Positions 43,300 to 51,669 of a stretch of DNA of 64,000 nt are shown one piece after another; within the stretch, counting starts at the first letter, position 1; every line of letters starts with the position of its first letter. This stretch comes from Aquicoccus porphyridii. Lineage in GTDB: Bacteria > Pseudomonadota > Alphaproteobacteria > Rhodobacterales > Rhodobacteraceae. Where the stretch lies: contig NZ_VINQ01000004.1 in the NCBI RefSeq assembly GCF_008369105.1, forward strand, positions 62,001 to 126,000, in the 5' to 3' direction. The notes under the pieces were generated by a model. That model was not told the origin of the DNA. It made no database searches and saw nothing but the letters and a program-made list of their open reading frames with translations. Both the position numbers and the translations under genes were made by a program.

Positions 43300-44711
43300 A
43301 ACCGATCCCCGATCAGGAAGTCCGCCGCCCGGTCGAGCCGGATATGGGGCGGCCCGTCACCGGGTTTGAGGCTGAGCGGCGCGGGGGCGAACTGCATCAC
43401 CGAGTAATCCGCATCGAGCCATTTCTGCGCGCCCTCCCGCGCCGGGGCCAAGAGCCGGCCCGGGTCTTCGGGCAGATCGCCCGCGAAGAACGCCGCCTGT
43501 TTGCCGGTGTCGAGCCGCCGCCCGCGCACGCAGTCCAGTTCGCGCCCGTCATGGGTGCGGGTTTCCTCGACCGTGGCGCGCAGTGACGCGATCGACATGG
43601 CCCGGGTCTCGGCCCCGGCGAAATCGGCGCGATCCACCGCCTCGCGCAGCATCGCCTGCATGATCGCGGTCAGGCGCGGGTGCTGGGCATGGTGCAGGTG
43701 GTCGGCCTTGGTCGCGGCAAAGAGGATGCGCTCGACCCGGCGGCCCATCAGCAACCGGCTGAGAAAGGCGTTGCGGCCCGGGCGGAAGGCGCCGAGGATC
43801 TCGGCCATCGCGTGGCGCATGTCATCGACCGATTGCGGCCCCTTGTGGATCGCGCCCAGCGCATCGACCAGCACCACCTGCCGGTCGATCCGGGCGAAAT
43901 GATCGCGGAAGAAGGGTTTGACGATGCGCGCCTTGTAGGCGTCAAAGCGCCGCTCGAAGGCGCGCCAGAGGCTGCCGCGCGGAGCGCGGTCGGCGCGCGG
44001 CATGGGCGCGAATGTCAGCGCCGGACTGCCCGCCAGATCGCCGGGCAGAAGGAAGCGCCCCGGCGTGCAATCATGGAATCCGGCGTCGCGCGCGGCCCCA
44101 AGATATTGGGTATAGCTGCGGGCCAGCGCCTGTGCCTGTGCCTCGTCAAGCGGGGCGGTGGCATCGGTGGCGCCGGCCTGTGCGAGGAACTCGGCCGCCT
44201 GTGCCCGCCCCTCGATTCGCGACAGCACGGACGCGGACCATTCGGCATAATCCTTGTCGAGAAGCGCCAGATCGAGCAGCCATTCACCCGGGTAATCGAC
44301 AATGTCGAGATGCACCGTGCGCGGCCCCGAAAGCCCCGACAGGAGGCCCGCGGGCTGCACCCTGAGCGACAAGCGCAATTCGGAAATGGCGCGGGTGCTG
44401 TCGGGCCAGTGCGGTGCGGAGCCGGTGAGGGCCGCAAGATGGGTCTCGTAGTCGAAGCGCGGCACGGTATCGTCGGGCTGGGGTTGCAGGAAACCGGCGC
44501 GAATGCGGCCCTGCGCCTGTGCCGCCAGCCCCGGCATCCGCCCCCGGTCCATCAGGTTGGCGATGAGCGAGGTGATGAACACGGTCTTGCCCGCCCGGGC
44601 CAGCCCGGTCACGCCCAGACGGATCACCGGTTCGAAGAATGCCTCGGAGACCGCGCCGCCCACCGTTTCGACCCGGCGCGCGATGCCATCTGCCAGCGAA
44701 GAAATGACCAC
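43296..44711 (-). CDS. ycjX: YcjX-like P-loop protein (DUF463)
   Basis: The 471-residue protein has a Walker A-type motif GLARAGKT at residues 36-43, and the DUF463 segments VHLDIVDYPGEWLLDL and VVLVDALGAIHKGPQ. It is a GTPase-like protein of the phage-shock group. First gene of ycjX-GNAT-ycjF; divergent from truA, with which it shares a 125-bp promoter region. Confidence 0.93.
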   Translation of the reverse strand: MVISSLADGIARRVETVGGAVSEAFFEPVIRLGVTGLARAGKTVFITSLIANLMDRGRMPGLAAQAQGRIRAGFLQPQPDDTVPRFDYETHLAALTGSAPHWPDSTRAISELRLSLRVQPAGLLSGLSGPRTVHLDIVDYPGEWLLDLALLDKDYAEWSASVLSRIEGRAQAAEFLAQAGATDATAPLDEAQAQALARSYTQYLGAARDAGFHDCTPGRFLLPGDLAGSPALTFAPMPRADRAPRGSLWRAFERRFDAYKARIVKPFFRDHFARIDRQVVLVDALGAIHKGPQSVDDMRHAMAEILGAFRPGRNAFLSRLLMGRRVERILFAATKADHLHHAQHPRLTAIMQAMLREAVDRADFAGAETRAMSIASLRATVEETRTHDGRELDCVRGRRLDTGKQAAFFAGDLPEDPGRLLAPAREGAQKWLDADYSVMQFAPAPLSLKPGDGPPHIRLDRAADFLIGDRL

Positions 44712-44836
44712 GTGGGCGCCCCTTTTGTCCTGCCTCCGCGTAAAGATAACCCCCGACCGGCACAGTTGCTAGGGGGGAGAACCCGCCGGGTTTTCCCCGC
44801 CCTTGCCGGGCGCGCGCGCCGCCGCTATGGGAAGGC

Positions 44837-45607
44837 ATGCCCAGATACGCGCTCAGGATCGAATATCACGGCGGCCCCTTCGCCGGATGGCAGCGACAGG
44901 CCGATCAGCCCTCGGTGCAGGGCGTGATCGAGGCCGCGCTGGCCCGGCTCGAGCCGCGCGCGCACAGCATCGCCGCGGCGGGGCGCACCGATGCGGGCGT
45001 GCATGCGCTGGCCCAGGTGGCGCATTGCGATCTCGGCAAGGACTGGGCGCCGTTTCGCCTTGCCGAGGCGCTGAACTATCATCTCAGACCGCATCCCGTG
45101 GCGATCATCGAGGCCGCCCGGGTCGATGACGACTGGCACGCGCGGTTTTCGGCGATGGAACGGCGGTATCTGTTTCGGCTGCTGGTGCGGCGTGCACCGG
45201 CCACCCATGACCGGGGGCTGGTCTGGCAGGTGCGCCAGGCGCTTGACCTCGAAGCGATGCGGACGGGCGCCGCGCACCTCGTCGGGCGGCACGATTTCAC
45301 CACCTTCCGCGCGGTTCATTGCCAGGCGGCCAGCCCGGTCAAGACGCTCGACGAGATCACCATCGAAGAGCGCGACCGCGCCAATGGCGTGGAATACCGT
45401 TTCCACCTGCGCGCGCGGTCCTTCCTGCACAACCAGGTCCGCTCGATCGTCGGAACACTGGAACGGGTGGGCGCAGGGGCATGGGCGCCCGACGACGTGC
45501 GCACCGCCCTCGCGGCCCGAAACCGCGCCGCGTGCGGGCCGGTCTGCCCGCCGGGCGGGCTTTACCTGGCCGGGGTGGGATATCCTGACGATCCGTTTAC
45601 GGGTTGA
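44837..45607 (+). CDS. truA: tRNA pseudouridine(38-40) synthase TruA
   Basis: TruA makes pseudouridine at positions 38-40 of the tRNA anticodon arm. Catalytic aspartate D52 is in [12 protein letters not shown]. The N-terminus [19 protein letters not shown] is typical. Length 256 is normal. A GC-rich stem-loop repeat follows the stop by 11 bp. Confidence 0.96.
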   Translation: MPRYALRIEYHGGPFAGWQRQADQPSVQGVIEAALARLEPRAHSIAAAGRTDAGVHALAQVAHCDLGKDWAPFRLAEALNYHLRPHPVAIIEAARVDDDWHARFSAMERRYLFRLLVRRAPATHDRGLVWQVRQALDLEAMRTGAAHLVGRHDFTTFRAVHCQAASPVKTLDEITIEERDRANGVEYRFHLRARSFLHNQVRSIVGTLERVGAGAWAPDDVRTALAARNRAACGPVCPPGGLYLAGVGYPDDPFTG

Positions 45608-45617
45608 GAGGACAGGA

Positions 45618-45664
45618 GCGGGGGCCAGCCCCCGCACCCCCGAGGTATTTTCAGCCAGATGAAG
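45618..45664 (+). repeat. Hairpin repeat family 2, copy B
   Basis: A GCGGGGGCC-AGCCCCCGC-type stem is followed by ACCCCCGAGGTATTTT and CAGCCAGATGAAG. It resembles copy A over its full length and could terminate truA transcription. Confidence 0.75.
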
Positions 45665-45742
45665 CAACCATTGATTAACCCTGACGGTTTAACCTCGTTT
45701 ATGCGATACAGGCTGAGGAGCCGATGACCGCGTCAGGTGAAG

Positions 45743-45766
45743 GCCCCCCGTTCACGGACGGGGGGC
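45743..45766. other. Perfect GC stem-loop in the truA-lrp gap
   Basis: GCCCCCCGT-TCACGG-ACGGGGGGC is a 9-bp perfect stem with a 6-nt loop, between the two family-2 repeats of this gap. No T-run follows. Confidence 0.6.
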
Positions 45767-45787
45767 TGGACCGCAGGGGCCCTTGGT

Positions 45788-45868
45788 CTTCATCTGACTG
45801 GAAATACCTCGGGGGGAGGGTGACAAAATGCCTTGGCATTTTTCACCTTGGGGGGCTGGCCCCCCCCC
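45788..45868 (-). repeat. Hairpin repeat family 2, copy C, interrupted
   Basis: The left part (45788-45815, CTTCATCTGACTGGAAATACC then TCGGGGG) is the reverse complement of the end of copy B, and the right part (GGGGGGCTGGCCCCCC) matches its stem. Between them sits an additional hairpin, 45819-45847: GGTGA(c)AAAATGCC-TT-GGCATTTTTCACC. It lies 13 bp beyond the lrp stop, so on the minus strand it can act as the lrp terminator. Confidence 0.65.
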
Positions 45869-45880
45869 AACGCCGGCGCT

Positions 45881-46381
45881 TCAGGCCGAGCGCGACAGTC
45901 GGTCTTCGAGCACCTCGAACGGCACGCCCGGATCGTCCTTGGCGCCGCGGATCACCAGCGAGGTTTTCACGCTGGCCACGTTCTCGGCGGCGGTGAGTTG
46001 CTCGGTCAGGAAGTTCTGGAAGGTCGAGAGATCGGGCGCCACGCATTTGAGGATGAAATCCACCTCGCCATTCAGCATGTGGCATTCGCGCACGAGTGGC
46101 CAAGCGCGGCAGCGTTCCTCGAACCGGCTCAGATCGGCCTCGGCCTGGCTTTGCAATCCGACCATGGCAAAAACCTGCACCTCGAAACCCAGTTCGCGCG
46201 GATCGACATCGGCGTGATAACCGCGAATGAACCCCTGCTCTTCGAGCGTGCGCACCCGGCGCAGGCAGGGCGGTGCGGAAATGCCGACACGCTTGGCCAG
46301 TTCGACATTGGTCATGCGGCCATCGGCCTGCAGCTCGGCGAGGATCTTGCGGTCGATGGGATCAAGGCGCGGGCTTGGCAT
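45881..46381 (-). CDS. Lrp/AsnC family transcriptional regulator
   Basis: The 166-residue protein has the AsnC helix-turn-helix LDPIDRKILAELQADGRMTN-VELAKRVGISAPPCLRRVRTL (in part) at 6-45 and the RAM effector domain (FEVQVFAMVGL, then ECHMLNGEVDFILKCVA). It controls amino-acid related genes in response to leucine or another ligand. It diverges from trxB with a 200-bp gap, which may be its own autoregulated promoter region. Confidence 0.93.
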   Translation of the reverse strand: MPSPRLDPIDRKILAELQADGRMTNVELAKRVGISAPPCLRRVRTLEEQGFIRGYHADVDPRELGFEVQVFAMVGLQSQAEADLSRFEERCRAWPLVRECHMLNGEVDFILKCVAPDLSTFQNFLTEQLTAAENVASVKTSLVIRGAKDDPGVPFEVLEDRLSRSA

Positions 46382-46581
46382 GACAGGATATCTCCGATGG
46401 AATTGCGGATGTTATAGCACCGCCCGTCGCACACGCAATAATGTTTCGCAAAACCGCAATTTCCTTATCCGACAGACCTTGGACACCGAAAGCTTCGGTC
46501 ATTTCTCGACCGGGGGTTTTCTGTTCCGGGCGGCTTGGCTATATCGCGTTGACTGAATGCAAATCTGGCCTGGGGACGAAC

Positions 46582-47526
46582 ATGGCTGAGACACGACACA
46601 CACGGGTTCTGATCATCGGGTCGGGGCCAGCGGGATACACCGCCGGCGTCTATGCCAGCCGCGCGATGCTGGAGCCGATACTGGTGCAGGGGATCGAACC
46701 GGGCGGGCAGTTGACCACCACCACCGAGGTCGAGAACTGGCCCGGCGACACCGAGGTGCAGGGCCCCGAATTGATGGTGCGGATGGAGGCCCATGCAAAG
46801 GCCATGGGCTGTGAGATCATCGGCGATATCATCACCGATCTCGACCTGTCGGAGCGCCCGTTCACCGCGAAAGGCGACAGCGGCACCAGCTATACCGCCG
46901 ACGCGGTGATTCTCGCCACCGGGGCGCGGGCCAAGTGGCTGGGCCTGGCGAGCGAAGAGGCGTTCAAGGGCTTTGGCGTTTCGGCCTGTGCCACCTGTGA
47001 CGGGTTCTTCTATCGCGGGCAGGAGATCGTCGTGATCGGTGGCGGCAACACGGCGGTGGAAGAGGCGCTGTTCCTGACCAATTTCGCCTCGAAGGTGACG
47101 CTGGTCCATCGCCGCGACGAGCTGCGCGCCGAAAAGATCCTTCAGGACCGGCTGTTCAAGCATCCCAAGATCGAGCCGCTGTGGTTCCACACACTTGACG
47201 AGGTGGTGGGCGAGGACGACCCCAAGGGCGTCGAGGCGGTGCGCGTGAAACATGTGGAAACCGGTGAAATCACCGAGATCCCCTGCAAGGGCGTGTTCAT
47301 CGCCATCGGTCACGCCCCGGCCAGCGAATTGGTCAAGGACCAGCTTGAGACGCATATGGGCGGTTACGTGAAGGTCGAAGCGGGCTCGACCCGAACCTCG
47401 ACCCCCGGGGTTTTCGCGGCGGGCGACCTGACCGATCATATCTATCGTCAGGCCGTCACCAGCGCCGGGATGGGCTGCATGGCCGCGCTCGATGCCGAGA
47501 AGTTCCTCGCCGAGCAGGACGACTGA
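46582..47526 (+). CDS. trxB: Thioredoxin-disulfide reductase
   Basis: This NADPH-dependent flavoprotein reduces thioredoxin. The start at 46582 gives [18 protein letters not shown]; the earlier frame is not used. The redox cysteines are C136-A-T-C139 ([11 protein letters not shown]), the NADPH motif [13 protein letters not shown] follows, and the C-terminal [15 protein letters not shown] binds FAD. Length 314. A stem-loop follows the stop. Confidence 0.97.
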   Translation: MAETRHTRVLIIGSGPAGYTAGVYASRAMLEPILVQGIEPGGQLTTTTEVENWPGDTEVQGPELMVRMEAHAKAMGCEIIGDIITDLDLSERPFTAKGDSGTSYTADAVILATGARAKWLGLASEEAFKGFGVSACATCDGFFYRGQEIVVIGGGNTAVEEALFLTNFASKVTLVHRRDELRAEKILQDRLFKHPKIEPLWFHTLDEVVGEDDPKGVEAVRVKHVETGEITEIPCKGVFIAIGHAPASELVKDQLETHMGGYVKVEAGSTRTSTPGVFAAGDLTDHIYRQAVTSAGMGCMAALDAEKFLAEQDD

Positions 47527-47562
47527 GTCAGCCGCGCACGGCACCGCCGACACGAAAGCACC

Positions 47563-47591
47563 GACGCCCCGCCCCGACAGGCGCGGGCGTC
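47563..47591 (+). terminator. Stem-loop after trxB
   Basis: GACGCCC (47563-47569) pairs with GGGCGTC (47585-47591), followed by TTGCG. It is a probable but T-poor terminator. Confidence 0.45.
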
Positions 47592-47664
47592 TTGCGTTGC
47601 AGATGGGCCACGGCGGTCGATTTCTCTCATTCGTCGCCGCATATCGCTTGGCTGTTCGTGCGGA

Positions 47665-49785
47665 ATGCTAGATATGTTCAACCGTGAACACTCTTTTGGA
47701 TCGCCCGCGATGATCGCCGCCGACGCGAAAACCAATCTGGCAGAGGAAGACCTGCTCTTCCGGCTTCTGCGCCAACTTGACCTGGCGCCGGACGCATCGC
47801 AGCGGGCGATCGCGGCGGCACTGGGTATCTCGCTTGGTCGCTTGAACGCACAGTTGCGATCCGCCGCCGAGGCGGGCCTGATCAAGATCAGCGAACGGCC
47901 CGGGCCGGATCGACGCCAGCGCTTCGCCTATGCGCTGACATCGCGCGGCGGGGCCGAGAAAAACCGCCTTGCCGACCAGTTTCTCGCGCGGAAATTCGCG
48001 GAATATGATGCGCTTCACGCCGAATTGACCGGAACAACGAGCGGCCTTGCCCCCCTCAAATACAGGACAAAACTCATGCAGAACAACCTTGCGCCCATCC
48101 CCGAGCTTTACGTGTCGTATGACAGTGCGCAGAAACTCAAACTCGAAGCGGGCGATCTGATCAGCCATGACCTGACATCACGCCAGATCTGCGATCTGGA
48201 ACTGTTGATGAACGGCGGGTTCAATCCGCTCAAGGGGTTCCTTTCGCAAGAGGATTATGATGGCGTTGTCGAGAATATGCGGCTGGCCGATGGCACGCTC
48301 TGGCCGATGCCGATCACGCTCGATGTGAGCGAAGATTTCGCCGAGAACATCGATCTGGGCCAGGATATTGCGCTGCGCGACCAAGAGGGTGTGATCCTTG
48401 CGACGATGACGGTGACCGACCGCTGGACGCCCGACAAGGCGCGCGAGGCCGAGAAGGTGTTCGGCGCCGATGACGTGGCGCACCCGGCGGTGAACTACCT
48501 GCATAACGTGGCGGGCAAGGTTTACCTCGGGGGGCCGGTCACCGGCATCCAGCAGCCGGTGCATTACGATTTCCGCGGTCGTCGCGACACGCCCAACGAG
48601 TTGCGGGCCCTGTTTCGCAAGCTGGGCTGGCGCCGCGTGGTGGCGTTCCAGACCCGCAACCCGCTGCACCGGGCGCACCAGGAACTGACCTTCCGCGCCG
48701 CCAAGGAAGCACAGGCCAACCTGCTCATTCACCCGGTCGTGGGCATGACCAAGCCGGGCGATGTCGACCACTTTACCCGGGTGCGCTGTTACGAGGCGGT
48801 GATTGACAAATACCCCGGCTCGACCACCACGATGAGCCTTTTGAACCTTGCCATGCGCATGGCCGGGCCGCGCGAGGCCGTCTGGCACGGGATCATCCGC
48901 AAGAACCACGGCTGCACCCATTTCATCGTGGGTCGCGATCATGCCGGTCCCGGCAAGAACAGCGCGGGCGAGGATTTTTACGGCCCCTACGAGGCACAGG
49001 ACCTGTTCCGCCAGTATCAGGACGAAATCGGCATCGAGATGGTCGATTTCAAACACATGGTCTATGTGCAGGAGCGCGCGCAATACGAGGCGGTCGACGA
49101 GATCGAGGACAAGGACAACGTGACCATCCTCAACATCTCGGGCACCGAGTTGCGCCGGCGTTTGCGCGAGGGGCTAGAAATCCCGGACTGGTTCTCGTTT
49201 TCCGAGGTGGTGAGCGAGCTGCGCCGGCGTTTCCCGCCGCGCTCGAAACAGGGTTTCACCGTGTTTTTCACCGGGTTCTCGGGTTCGGGCAAATCGACCA
49301 TCGCCAACGCGCTCATGATCAAGCTGATGGAGATGGGCGACCGCCCGGTGACGCTTCTGGACGGCGATATCGTGCGCAAGAACCTGTCATCGGAGCTTGG
49401 CTTCTCGAAGGAACACCGCGATCTCAATATCCGCCGCATCGGCTATGTCGCCAGCGAGATCACCAAGAATGGCGGCATCGCGATCTGTGCGCCGATCGCG
49501 CCCTATGCCGCCACGCGGCGTGCGGTGCGTGAAGAGATCGAACAGTTCGGCGCGTTCATCGAGGTGCATGTCGCCACCTCGATCGAGGAATGCGAACGGC
49601 GCGACCGCAAAGGGCTTTACAAGCTGGCGCGGGAAGGAAAGATCAAGGAATTCACGGGGATATCCGATCCCTATGACGTGCCGGACGATCCCGAACTGCG
49701 GGTCGAGACCGAGAATGTCGAGGTGGACAACTGTGCCCACCAGGTGATTCTCAAGCTCGAGTCGATGGGGCTCATCGCCGGATAA
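47665..49785 (+). CDS. MarR-type winged helix fused to bifunctional ATP sulfurylase/APS kinase
   Basis: One open frame of 706 codons encodes three parts. Residues about 24-121 match the EPS-associated MarR group (EEDLLFRLLRQLDL, SQRAIAAALGISLGRLN, then FAYALTSRGGAEKNRLADQF and a helical tail). From M138 the sulfate adenylyltransferase begins (MQNNLAPIPELYVS) with QTRNPLHRAH at 329-338 and GRDHAGPG at 423; the APS kinase has GFSGSGKST at 537-545. The enzyme makes APS and PAPS from sulfate and ATP. CAGGA lies 8-9 nt before the internal ATG at 48076, so an enzyme-only 569-residue form could also be made. Starts at 47665, 47674 and 47710 all have weak sites. Confidence 0.9.
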   Translation: MLDMFNREHSFGSPAMIAADAKTNLAEEDLLFRLLRQLDLAPDASQRAIAAALGISLGRLNAQLRSAAEAGLIKISERPGPDRRQRFAYALTSRGGAEKNRLADQFLARKFAEYDALHAELTGTTSGLAPLKYRTKLMQNNLAPIPELYVSYDSAQKLKLEAGDLISHDLTSRQICDLELLMNGGFNPLKGFLSQEDYDGVVENMRLADGTLWPMPITLDVSEDFAENIDLGQDIALRDQEGVILATMTVTDRWTPDKAREAEKVFGADDVAHPAVNYLHNVAGKVYLGGPVTGIQQPVHYDFRGRRDTPNELRALFRKLGWRRVVAFQTRNPLHRAHQELTFRAAKEAQANLLIHPVVGMTKPGDVDHFTRVRCYEAVIDKYPGSTTTMSLLNLAMRMAGPREAVWHGIIRKNHGCTHFIVGRDHAGPGKNSAGEDFYGPYEAQDLFRQYQDEIGIEMVDFKHMVYVQERAQYEAVDEIEDKDNVTILNISGTELRRRLREGLEIPDWFSFSEVVSELRRRFPPRSKQGFTVFFTGFSGSGKSTIANALMIKLMEMGDRPVTLLDGDIVRKNLSSELGFSKEHRDLNIRRIGYVASEITKNGGIAICAPIAPYAATRRAVREEIEQFGAFIEVHVATSIEECERRDRKGLYKLAREGKIKEFTGISDPYDVPDDPELRVETENVEVDNCAHQVILKLESMGLIAG
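47676..47689. promoter_or_regulatory. Dyad just before the MarR-type coding region
   Basis: GTTCA-ACCG-TGAAC is a perfect 5-bp inverted repeat. It lies 21 bp before the ATG at 47710, one possible start of the fusion gene, and could be an autoregulatory site if that start is used. Confidence 0.35.
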
Positions 49786-49804
49786 GGCGCCTAGGGGAAA
49801 AAGC

Positions 49805-49855
49805 GAATCGCCAATGCCTTGAGAGCGCGAAGCGCGGTCACGGTGTTGGCGATTC
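49805..49855 (-). terminator. Stem-loop terminator between the sulfate gene and ychF
   Basis: GAATCGCCAA and TTGGCGATTC form a perfect 10-bp stem with a long loop that itself contains GCGC-GAA-GCGC. On the minus strand the stem is followed by GCTTTTTCCC, which fits an intrinsic terminator for ychF; on the plus strand it is followed by AGCCTTTG. Confidence 0.65.
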
Positions 49856-49905
49856 AGCCTTTGTTAACACGTCCTAACAAAGCATGAACCGCAGCGCGCG
49901 GTCGG

Positions 49906-51003
49906 TCAGGCATTGAACAGGAAGTGCAGCACATCGCCGTCCTTGACCTCGTAACCCTTTCCCTCGACACGCATTTTCCCGGCTTCCTTCGCCCCCTGCT
50001 CGCCGCCGCAGGCGACGAAATCGTCGTAGGCGATGGTTTCGGCGCGGATGAAGCCGCGTTCGAAGTCGCCGTGGATGACACCGGCGGCCTGTGGGGCGAG
50101 GGTGCCGTGGCGGATCGTCCAGGCGCGGGCCTCTTTCGGGCCAACGGTAAAATAGGTCTCGAGGTTCAATAATTCGTAACCGGCGCGGATCAGCCGATCG
50201 AGACCGGCCTCGGCGAGGCCCATCTCGTCGAGAAACATCGCCGCCTCGTCGGGGTCGAGCTGGGAAATCTCTTCCTCGATCCGCGCCGAGATCACCACCG
50301 CGGCGTTGCCCTCGGCCGCGGCCATATCGGCCACGGCCTGGGAATGGGCGTTGCCAGTCGCCGCCTCGTCCTCGGCCACGTTGCAGACATAGAGCACCGG
50401 CTTGGTGGTCAGGAGCTGGAGCATTTTCCAGGCTTTCGCATCCTCGGGTTCGACGTCGATCACGCGCGCGGGCTTGCCCTCTTCCAGCACGGCAAGTGCC
50501 TGTTTCAAAAGGCGTTCCTGTTGCACCGCCTCCTTGTCGCCGCCCTTGAGCTTGCGCACGATGTTCTGCAACCGCTTCTCGATGCTTTCGATATCGGCGA
50601 GCATCAGCTCGGTCTCGATGGTCTCGGCATCGGCGACCGGATCGACCCGGCCTTCGACATGGGTGACATCGCCATCCTCGAAACAGCGCAGCACATGCGC
50701 GATGGCGTCGACCTCGCGGATATTGGCGAGAAACTGGTTGCCCAGCCCCTCGCCCTTGGAGGCGCCTTTGACGAGGCCGGCGATGTCGACGAAGGTCATG
50801 CGGGTGGGGATGGTTTGCCGGGATTTGGCGATTTCGGCGAGTTTTTCAAGCCGCGCGTCGGGCACCGCGACCTCGCCCACGTTGGGTTCGATGGTGCAGA
50901 ACGGAAAATTCGCCGCCTGCGCCGCGGCTGTTCGCGTCAAGGCGTTGAAAAGCGTGGATTTTCCCACGTTCGGCAAGCCCACGATGCCCATTCTGAAACC
51001 CAT
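49906..51003 (-). CDS. ychF: YchF/OLA1-type ATPase
   Basis: This Obg-family P-loop protein binds ATP rather than GTP and associates with ribosomes. The ATG at 51003 gives MGFRMGIVGLPNVGKST (K15 in Walker A). The C-terminal TGS-like domain ends DGDVLHFLFNA. Length 365 is standard. The frame stays open into repeat copy 4 upstream, which would add about 53 residues from the element; this extension is spurious. Confidence 0.96.
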   Translation of the reverse strand: MGFRMGIVGLPNVGKSTLFNALTRTAAAQAANFPFCTIEPNVGEVAVPDARLEKLAEIAKSRQTIPTRMTFVDIAGLVKGASKGEGLGNQFLANIREVDAIAHVLRCFEDGDVTHVEGRVDPVADAETIETELMLADIESIEKRLQNIVRKLKGGDKEAVQQERLLKQALAVLEEGKPARVIDVEPEDAKAWKMLQLLTTKPVLYVCNVAEDEAATGNAHSQAVADMAAAEGNAAVVISARIEEEISQLDPDEAAMFLDEMGLAEAGLDRLIRAGYELLNLETYFTVGPKEARAWTIRHGTLAPQAAGVIHGDFERGFIRAETIAYDDFVACGGEQGAKEAGKMRVEGKGYEVKDGDVLHFLFNA

Positions 51004-51084
51004 TTCACGTCCCTTTTCTGCCAGTCTTGCGCGCCGCGCATCTAGGGGCGCGGAGGGTGCAGGGTCAACCCCTGTGCAACAAGG

Positions 51085-51195
51085 GTTAACGCCGCTTTGG
51101 GGCGGAATTTGAGGGGGGGTGACATCCGGCTGACATCCGGCTGCTGCCCGGCTGCCGGGCAAATCTTGACAATTCCTTGCCCCACCGTGGTTAAC
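51085..51195 (-). repeat. Copy 4 of the ~110-bp GTTAAC-bounded dispersed element
   Basis: GTTAAC to GTTAAC is 111 bp here. Reverse orientation; the core (about 51114-51162) has the same three units in slightly shifted spelling (CAGCCGG, TCAGCCGG). It lies in the divergent gap between ychF and the DUF1737-like gene. Confidence 0.78.
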
Positions 51196-51313
51196 GCAAC
51201 GCTCGATTGACGGGTTCGGCGCCTCTCATATACCGTTTTTACAGGGGAGAGTGGCAGGGTCGGGCAGCGCGTGATCGAAGCGCGGACCCAACCCGGGCAA
51301 GGGAGGAACAGCC

Positions 51314-51511
51314 GTGAGCGAGATCATCGAGTACCGGATCATTTCCGCGATCTACACCAGGACCGACGCGGGCGAGGATCGCGACAGGTTATCAAACCAG
51401 GTGAACCAGTTCATCAAGACCGGCTGGCAACCGCATGGATCGGCCACCTCGGCGGTGCTGGAAAAGGACGGGGCAATCGTCGTGATGCAGCCGATCGTGA
51501 AATATGGGTGA
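51314..51511 (+). CDS. DUF1737-like small protein
   Basis: The 65-residue protein starts at GTG 51314, 7-8 nt after GGGAGGA. It has the short pattern YRIISAIYTRT...VNQFIKTGWQPHGSATSAV...VVMQPIVKYG, like DUF1737, a family of unknown function. The family is usually small and solitary, as here. Confidence 0.7.
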   Translation: MSEIIEYRIISAIYTRTDAGEDRDRLSNQVNQFIKTGWQPHGSATSAVLEKDGAIVVMQPIVKYG

Positions 51512-51669
51512 CGGGAGGTGGGTGGTTGGGGGCCTGGGCGGGCCTTCGCCGACTTGCACGAGTTAGACGGAACGAGACATCCGATTATGAAGTATCCACA
51601 ACACAGGTTCCTCAATGTAGCATGCCGCTGTGAAAACCCACTGCGTGTGCAATATGGATCTAAGTAGCC

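Noticed and set aside
45724-45996. 90-codon frame with a good GAGGAG site downstream of truA
   Set aside because: It overlaps the lrp 3' end in antisense and most of its length is repeat sequence; the peptide looks like random GC-rich translation.
49861-49880. CtrA-like TTAACACGTCCTAAC
   Set aside because: Spacing and half-site are off by one base and it lies between two gene ends, so it controls no start.
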